A stretch of 13,123 bases of DNA, taken from positions 1 through 13,123 of the forward strand of contig CAUDNR010000822.1 in the NCBI GenBank assembly GCA_958430865.1, given 5' to 3'. The stretch comes from Entrophospora sp. SA101 (taxonomy: Eukaryota; Glomeromycota; Glomeromycetes; Entrophosporales; Entrophosporaceae). Of the stretch, positions 7,049 through 13,123 are shown piece by piece. A program made the translations under genes and the position numbers. Under the pieces are notes generated by a model. The model searched no databases. It worked only from the letters and a program-made list of their open reading frames with translations, and had not been told where the DNA came from. How positions within the stretch are numbered: the stretch's first letter is position 1; every line of letters begins with the position of its first letter.

Positions 7049-8858
7049 ATGCATCGCATACTATTTTCTATTGTTATAGTAGTTTTGCTTTGCTTAATTA
7101 ACGTAGAAGCTAAATCGACAACAGGTAATCATATACTGGTGCTGCTTGACAAAATCGATGAAAAAGATTTATATGCTAGTTTTTTTAAATCTTTAAAAGG
7201 TAAAATTTATATAATATATATAGTATTACTTGGTTGCAGATGTTAATATATATTCTAAAAAATTTTTTTTTTATTGAACTGGAACTAGATCGACAATATG
7301 TGCTTTCGTATAAAATAACAACAGATCCTTCAATCCAATTATTTAAATTTGGAGAAAGAAATTATGATCATATTATCAACTTTTCACCAAAAACAAAAAG
7401 TATTTTTTCTTTAAAAAAAATAATGTCATCCATTATTACATTTTATCAATTTATTTATTTATTTTTTATTTTATTTATATTTATTTTAGATTATAATCAG
7501 GAAATTAAACCAGCTTCATTGATTGATTTTCTTAAAAAAGGTGGCAACATATTATTAGCAGCATCATCAGATCTATCAGAGACAGTTAGAGATTTTGCAC
7601 GTGAGTTTTCAATAGAATTTGATCAGAGAGATACTTCTGTGATAGATCACTTTAATTTCGATGCTTCTGCCGATGATGGAAGGCATATACTTATTGTTGC
7701 TGATGGATTTACCAATGTCAAAACAATTCTTAGCAGAAACGTAATTGAAGGTCCTCCAGTACTTTTTAGAGGCGTGGGGCACAAAGTTGGAACCATACCA
7801 TTGTTAACCAAGATATTATGGGCTGGTGACACTGCATACTCATTTGAGACTAAGAAAGATCAAGTGGTAGATGAACAGCCATTAGTTGTGGGAAACGAAG
7901 TTGGACTAGTAACTGCGTTACAAGCAAGAAATAATGCAAGAGCTACATTTGTAGGAAGTTTAGAATTATTTAGTGATCAGTAAGTAAAGATTTTTCTGGG
8001 ATTATATTGTTTGTAATTAATACCAGATTTAAAATAATCTGCTTTTTTTTTTTGCTTTGACAGATTCTTTAACTCAAAAGTACAAAAATTTAATTCTACA
8101 GAGGTGTAAGTGTAAATTTTTTTTTTTTTTTTGAATAATGCTTTTTAAAATATAAACATCTTGTTATTTTTTATGGTGATGATGATCATATTGTTGATAA
8201 TGACAACGTTATTTTTCAGATATCCAAAATCAGGTAATGAGGCATTTGCAAAAGATTTGACAGAATGGTCATTTCAAGAAAAAGGAGTTTTAAAGGTTGT
8301 TTCACGAAATCATCATAAAGAAGGCGAAACTGAACAATTGGACATTTATCGAATTAAAGATGATATTGTAAGATCCTATAACTAAATATGTATATTTTTT
8401 TTATATATTGCTAGCATTTTTATTAATATATTTTTTGACAATAGGTTTATACAATTGAAATATCCGAATATGCCAATGGTAAATGGCAGGAATTTAATGG
8501 AAAGGATGTACAACTAGAACTTATCATGTTGGATCCATATATTCGAACAAACCTTACATCATTACCAATATCAATTGGGGATAAATCAAGAAAATATATA
8601 GCACATGTGAAATTACCAGACGTATACGGAGTCTTCACTCTAAAGGTCAATTATAAAAGACCTGGATATACTTATATAGTAGATTCTACAACTGTGGCCA
8701 TAAGACCTTTTAGACACAATGAATATCCAAGATTTATAACAGCAGCTTATCCATATTATACTGGGGCAGCGTCTATGATGATTGGATTCTTGGTATTTTG
8801 TACAATATGGATTTTCAATAACGATCCTGATAAAAGCGAGAAAAGGAAGAAAAATTAA
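7049..8858 (+). CDS. WBP1: Oligosaccharyltransferase subunit WBP1/OST48
   Basis: This encodes the 48-kDa subunit (DDOST/OST48/WBP1) of the ER oligosaccharyltransferase, which transfers the lipid-linked glycan to Asn-X-Ser/Thr sites on nascent proteins. The exons are 7049-7199, 7289-7399, 7490-7979, 8064-8105, 8220-8367 and 8445-8858. Their frames join without a stop to give 451 residues, close to the 456 of human OST48. A signal peptide (about 1-21, ending NVEA) is followed by LVLLDKIDEKD, SLKD, GGNILLAASSD, VIDHFNFD, PPVLFRGVG, GLVTALQARNNARATF-like LQARNNAR, LPDVYGVFTLKV and YPRFITAAYPYYTGAASMM. All match the family from the lumenal domain to the C-terminal membrane helix (about 418-438). 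The cytosolic tail ends KRKKN, which fits a KxKxx ER-retrieval signal. The five introns (89, 90, 84, 114, 77 nt) all have GT-AG ends. The acceptor at 7288 was chosen because it restores SLKDRQYVLSYK. No catalytic residues are expected, since catalysis belongs to STT3. Confidence 0.95.
7400..7489 (+). other. WBP1 intron 2, in-frame and stop-free
   Basis: This intron is 90 nt, a multiple of three, and contains no stop in the WBP1 reading frame. Homology argues that it is spliced out, since FSPKTK should join directly to NYNQEIKPASLIDFL. The donor is GTATTT and the acceptor TATTTTAG. If retained, it would insert 30 residues including the hydrophobic run FIYLFFILFIFIL into the lumenal domain. A naive open-frame call runs straight through it. 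Confidence 0.8.
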
Positions 8859-9171
8859 AAAAAAAAATCTCCGTTATTTAATTATTAGATATTCTGTGTA
8901 CAAATCAATAAAAAAGTTAATATTGACATTATGTAATAAATAAATTGAAAAAATATCTTGCAATACCCTATATAAACAAATTTGAAAACAAAATAAAAAT
9001 CGGCGTTTCTTTCCTTTTATTGAAAGAATTTCCCAACAACAATTTATCCTATTGTTACAATCAAGATTATCAAAGTTTCATTAGATTATCTGATTATTTA
9101 ATAATGTTAATGTGGAAAAAAGTTCAGAAAAATTTAAAAATTTCTTTAAATTAAACAATTAAAAAGTGAAA
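8859..9171. other. Intergenic spacer between WBP1 and the channel gene
   Basis: This 313-bp spacer must hold the 3' end of WBP1 and the promoter and 5' UTR of the next gene, since both genes point the same way. A 69-codon frame from a TTG (8945-9154) has Asn/Lys/Ile/Leu composition typical of AT-rich noncoding DNA, and I do not call it a gene. No recognisable promoter element is seen. Confidence 0.5.
8907..8912 (+). terminator. Possible poly(A) signal of WBP1
   Basis: AATAAA lies 49 nt downstream of the WBP1 stop codon, a reasonable place for a polyadenylation signal. In DNA this AT-rich the hexamer is common by chance. Another copy lies near 8936. Confidence 0.4.
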
Positions 9172-12100
9172 ATGTCAAATCTTGATGAACCTTTTGACAT
9201 AACGAATATTAATGCCGACTTACAACAACAACAACCTTTTGGGTTTTTTGACCCAAGTTTAACAGAACCACGAGCTCCTGGTGATGTGTTGGACGATGCC
9301 AGTAAGAATAAAAAATTAACATCATTTTATTATTAATTTCTCGAGCCTTTTTTTTAATGTAGATCTGCACATCGATTATCCTGATCCTAATTAATATGCG
9401 TCTTCTTCATTTTGACAATTATAGGTAAAACTGTACTTTTAACTACTCAACTATTTATCTCTACGATGGCTGGTGGCAGTGCCTTTCTTGTGTTTTGTTT
9501 CTTAAGAACAAAGTGGAGCACTATGTTTGCTCCACGTTTAAGGCTTAACAAGTATGATTTTTTTTAATTGATATTTGTATAAACTTTTCTGATTATATTA
9601 ACAAATCATTTTAAATAGACTTGCACCAGATCCTTTGCCATCATCTTTCTTTGGATGGATTAAGCCTTTATATGATATACCTGAATCAGTTATTTTAGAG
9701 AGAGTGGGATTAGATGCTGCTGTGGTAATTAATTAACTAAATTCAATATAAATGGGTGTGTTAAGAAAATGAACAAATCAATTAATTTACTAATTATTGT
9801 TTGTTATTGTTATAATATTAGCTTTTGGCATTTTTCAAAATGTCTGGTAAACTCTTTAGTTTTTGTAGTTGTGTTGCATTGTTATTTTTGGGACCAATTA
9901 ATGTTTTAGATTATTTTAATGATGATGATAATGATAATGATGATGATGGTGGTGGTGGTGGTGGTAATAGTAGTTACATAAATAATTTTAGTTTTGATGA
10001 TGGACCAATCCAAACTCCAGTAGATGAAGGAACGGAAACATTGATAAAGTTGATTTCATTTGTTGTATTCACTTGGGTATTCTCTCTTGCAACTTTTTAT
10101 TTTTTATACTTTAATTATCGAGAATTCACAGAGACCAGACATAAATATTATTTAAAATGGAAGGAAACAATCACAGCTAGAACAGTTATGGTAACAGTGA
10201 TACCTAAAGAGTTACAAACAGACAAAGCACTAGCTGAATATTATGATTCATTAGGTTTTGGTCAAGTTGAATCTGCTGTTATATATCGATATGTGAGGAA
10301 ATTAAGGCATGCAATTCAAGAAAGAATGGATGCATTGAGAAAGTTGGAGGTGGCATATGCTGAATACTTGAACAATCCATGTTCTGATGTAAAGTATGAA
10401 CCCTCAGAAGCACTAAAAGCATTTGAAGAGGCACAGAAAAAAAACCCAGAATCTTCTAATAAAGAAATTGCTGCCGTTCTTGCTCCTGTTAATAAGGAAC
10501 GGCCTACTATGCGATCTGGACTTTTTGGAATATTTGGCAAAAAAATAGATAAAATTGAATATTTGACAAATGAATTTAACAAGGCTGATATGTTAGTTAG
10601 GCAGGGAAGAAGTGGCGCTTATCACTCTACACCTGTTGGCTTTGTCACTTTTGAAAGCATAACCAGCGCAGTAATTATTATTATCTCAATTATTGCCATA
10701 CATACATATATTTATATTTACATTTATATTGAATATCAATTCTAATGTTACTGTATATTTATAAATTTACATACAAATGAATAATTTTAGCAATTAGCCG
10801 CTCAGGTTCTTATAAAAGCTCAACCTTTTGAATGTGAAACTGTTATTGCACCAGAACCTCGTGATATGTAAGATTCTATGTTTTACTGTTATTACTATTA
10901 ACAAAATTTTTATTATTTATAAAAAATATTTTCAATTGACTGATCGTTAAATTTCTTCAAAATAAAATAAAATAAATAGATATTGGCATAACCTTACAAT
11001 AAGGAATAGAGAATATGCGATTCGAACTGCAATGGTCAATTTCTTAATATTTATATTGGTATTCTTCTGGTCTGGACCTATTGCGTTCTTTGCCACATTC
11101 CTTGATTTAGAATTCTTAAGGAAAGTTTTTCCATGGTTGGCAGATCTTGCATCAAAAAATGAGATGGTAAAAGGTTTTATCCAGGGAACACTTCCAACAC
11201 TTTCAGTCACCGTGTTCAATATTGTTTTACCAACAATTATGACTTGTAAGTAAAAAAAAAAATAATATATTTTAATTGTTCTTTATAATTATTGTAATGA
11301 GATGTCATAATTATTTTTAATTTTAATAGATCTTTCTCAACTTCAAGGATTTTATGCTCGAAGTGTGATTGAATTTTCAACATTTACAAAGTTAGTAGTA
11401 TTACTAGTTTAATAATTTCAACATCATTCACTTTAAATTATAAACATAATATATATATTAATCAACCAATCTATATTTTTTCTATATAAAAAAAAAATAG
11501 ATATTTTATATTTTTGTTATTTAATGTCTTGCTTGTCTTTTCGTTTGCTGGAACTTTTGTTAAAAATTTCGAAGAGTTTGTTAAAGATCCATTGGGAACA
11601 GCAGATAAATTAGCAAAAACTTTACCACAAGTGATTATTATTTTTAAATTTTTTTTTGCATCAAGTTTTTTTCCAATCGTTATTAAATACAATGGCACTT
11701 AAACATGTATTCCAAATGCACCATCTATATATTTAATGTATAGGTAGCACCATTCTTTATTAATTTTGTAATACTTCAAGGAATTGGTATATTCCCAATA
11801 CACTTATTACAATTGAAAGAAGTCTCAATGGTCCTTTTTTATCGATTAATCTCAAAAACACCTAGAGACTATGCTGAAGCTAATGCACCACCATTTTTGG
11901 ATTACGGAGAAGAATTACCACCAATGGTTTTAATTTTTGTACTAGTTTTAGTTTATTCTTCTCTTGCCCCAGTAATATTACCTTTTGGTGCTATTTATTT
12001 CTTCCTTGGTTATATTGCATATAAATATTTGTTATTATATGGTATGTGTGCACTAGGAAACTATATTATTTTTTTTTTATTAAAAAAGAGGAAATCAATA

Positions 12101-13123
12101 TATATATATATACTTTGATAAAATTAATTGAAAAATTAATTTCTAATTATTAATATTTTATCTATTTTGTTGAAACAAATAAATATTTAGTGTATTTCCA
12201 TCCATATGAAACTGCTGGTCTTGCTTGGCCTAAAATTTTTCAACAGATTACAATTGGACTTTACATATATCAAATATTGATGATTGGTTATTTAACACTT
12301 CGAGAGTCTTATTTTCTGGCAGTTGCTCTCTTACCAGTCGTTATAGCTACTATGTTTTTTTATCAGTTTGTTAATTCAGCATATGATCGTAATTCTAAAT
12401 TCATTCCATTGGAAAAATTGAAAGAGGCAGAAGAACAATTGCCAGACCATACTGACAATGTCACCTTTAAACAAAAGGATTCCAAAACCAATCCAACAGC
12501 AGTCACCAATAGTGAAAATTCTAACCCACAAACCAATAGTAATGTTGTCGCTTCTTCATCGTCAGGTGGTGGTGCAGGCGGTGGTTCTTCTGCTGCAGGA
12601 AAAATTGTAGAAGGTGGATCTCAAAGAGATGTGTTGGAAGATGATTTGTACCATGCAGCACCAGACATGTACACTGATTATAGTCAACCGCCAATGACTT
12701 TATTTGATGGAGTTCTGAACACTGGGATGAGAAATTACGTTGCACCTGAATTGGTTGGCACTTTACCTTGGCTGTGGCTTCCAGTTAAAAGAGTAAAGGC
12801 AGGATTATTAAAAGGACCAGGATGGTTTAGTCGTATATTAGGTCGTAAGAAAGATTCGGAATTGATTCAAGATAATGAAATTCAAGCAACTGAGCATGAG
12901 CCAATAGTCACCGACCCAATTAAAGCAATGGAATCACATGATTTGGCAAATCAATCAGCAGCTGACTCCAGAATTCGTGACGAGTTGCTCAGACACTTGC
13001 AAGATCCCGCCAATCCACATAAAATGTATTACTGTAAAAAATTCAGAGATTTGATCGATGATGACGATGATAATGGTGGCAGACATAATAGCATACTGGG
13101 TTCTCCAAGTGGTACAAGAGTTG
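9172..13123 (+). CDS. CSC1/OSCA/TMEM63-family channel (DUF221), partial at 3' end
   Basis: This is a fungal RSN1/PHM7/CSC1-like member of the OSCA/TMEM63 family, whose characterised members are mechanically or osmotically gated cation channels. The exons are 9172-9301, 9425-9551, 9619-9724, 9822-10670, 10791-10867, 10980-11245, 11330-11390, 11501-11630, 11744-12041 and 12191 to the window edge. The frames join to 992 residues with no stop. An in-frame TAA at 9160-9162 supports the ATG at 9172. Membrane segments lie near residues 47-69, 128-150, 195-217, 448-471, 500-520, 540-560, 583-605, 640-680 (two) and 697-742 (two). A large cytosolic domain between the third and fourth contains TVMVTVIP (242-249) and ends with the family motif PRDIYWHNL. 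The hydrophilic tail from about 743 has a Ser/Gly-rich linker (803-818) and a likely conserved block, MYTDYSQPP to ELVGTLPWLWLP (841-879), resembling the PHM7/RSN1 extension. The nine introns (67-149 nt) are all GT-AG. The stop codon is outside the window. The substrate is not deducible. Confidence 0.93.
9921..9965 (+). repeat. In-frame GAT/AAT then GGT trinucleotide repeat
   Basis: Nine GAT/AAT codons followed by six GGT codons encode an acidic run (DDDNDNDDD, residues 155-163) and six glycines (164-169) in the channel gene. By OSCA-family topology this loop, between the second and third membrane segments, faces outside or the lumen. Two sequons follow (N170-S-S and N176-F-S). The repeat is likely length-variable. 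Confidence 0.8.

Noticed and set aside
7234..7983. Treating the long frame here as a single continuous exon or separate gene
   Set aside because: It is WBP1 exons 2 and 3 read through the stop-free intron 7400-7489 and part of intron 1. Family alignment requires splicing.
8945..9154. 69-codon frame between the two genes
   Set aside because: It has a TTG start and Asn/Lys/Ile-rich composition, and lies in the expected UTR/promoter spacer.
7049..13123. A functional cluster linking WBP1 and the channel gene
   Set aside because: The genes are separate tandem transcription units with no known shared pathway. Adjacency alone is not evidence.

Overview
This is a eukaryotic, strongly AT-rich window. 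The right half carries two intron-rich genes on the + strand. The left half is gene-poor DNA made of repeats and worn-out coding sequence. Short GT-AG introns (67-149 nt), a fungal-style WBP1/OST48 gene and a long-tailed RSN1/PHM7-like channel gene point to a fungus. The AT-richness, repeats and Asn/Asp-rich coding stretches would fit an early-diverging lineage such as Glomeromycotina, but that placement is inference.

Layout. Positions 1-390 are more GC-rich than their surroundings and read on the minus strand as broken coding sequence I cannot name. Positions 800-1010 hold two diverged copies of a hairpin-forming repeat. Positions 1088-1307 hold a 200-bp MITE-like element with terminal inverted repeats and an exact 10-bp target duplication. 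A possible small gene or first exon lies at 2019-2177. Positions 2466-4669 form a very large imperfect inverted repeat with arms of about 0.75-0.8 kb and a loop of about 0.66 kb. Positions 4685-5615 hold a minus-strand gene relic, part of which recalls a Myb/SANT-like domain. A 127-bp TA-flanked MITE (5106-5232) sits inside it. From 5616 to 7048 I see no gene, only a microsatellite and a possible bZIP site close to the next gene.

Gene 1 (7049-8858, six exons, 451 aa) encodes the WBP1/OST48 subunit of the ER oligosaccharyltransferase. Gene 2 (9172 to the window end, ten exons visible, at least 992 aa) encodes an OSCA/TMEM63/CSC1-family (DUF221) membrane protein and runs off the right edge. The genes are tandem, 313 bp apart, and are not known to share a pathway. 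Both products enter the secretory system, and gene 2 has sequons that the complex containing gene 1's product could in principle glycosylate.

I found no convincing new biological system. The items most worth checking are the two MITE families, the long inverted repeat, the decayed Myb/SANT-like gene, and a stop-free in-frame intron in WBP1. All splice sites and identity judgements were made by eye, without alignment or RNA evidence.
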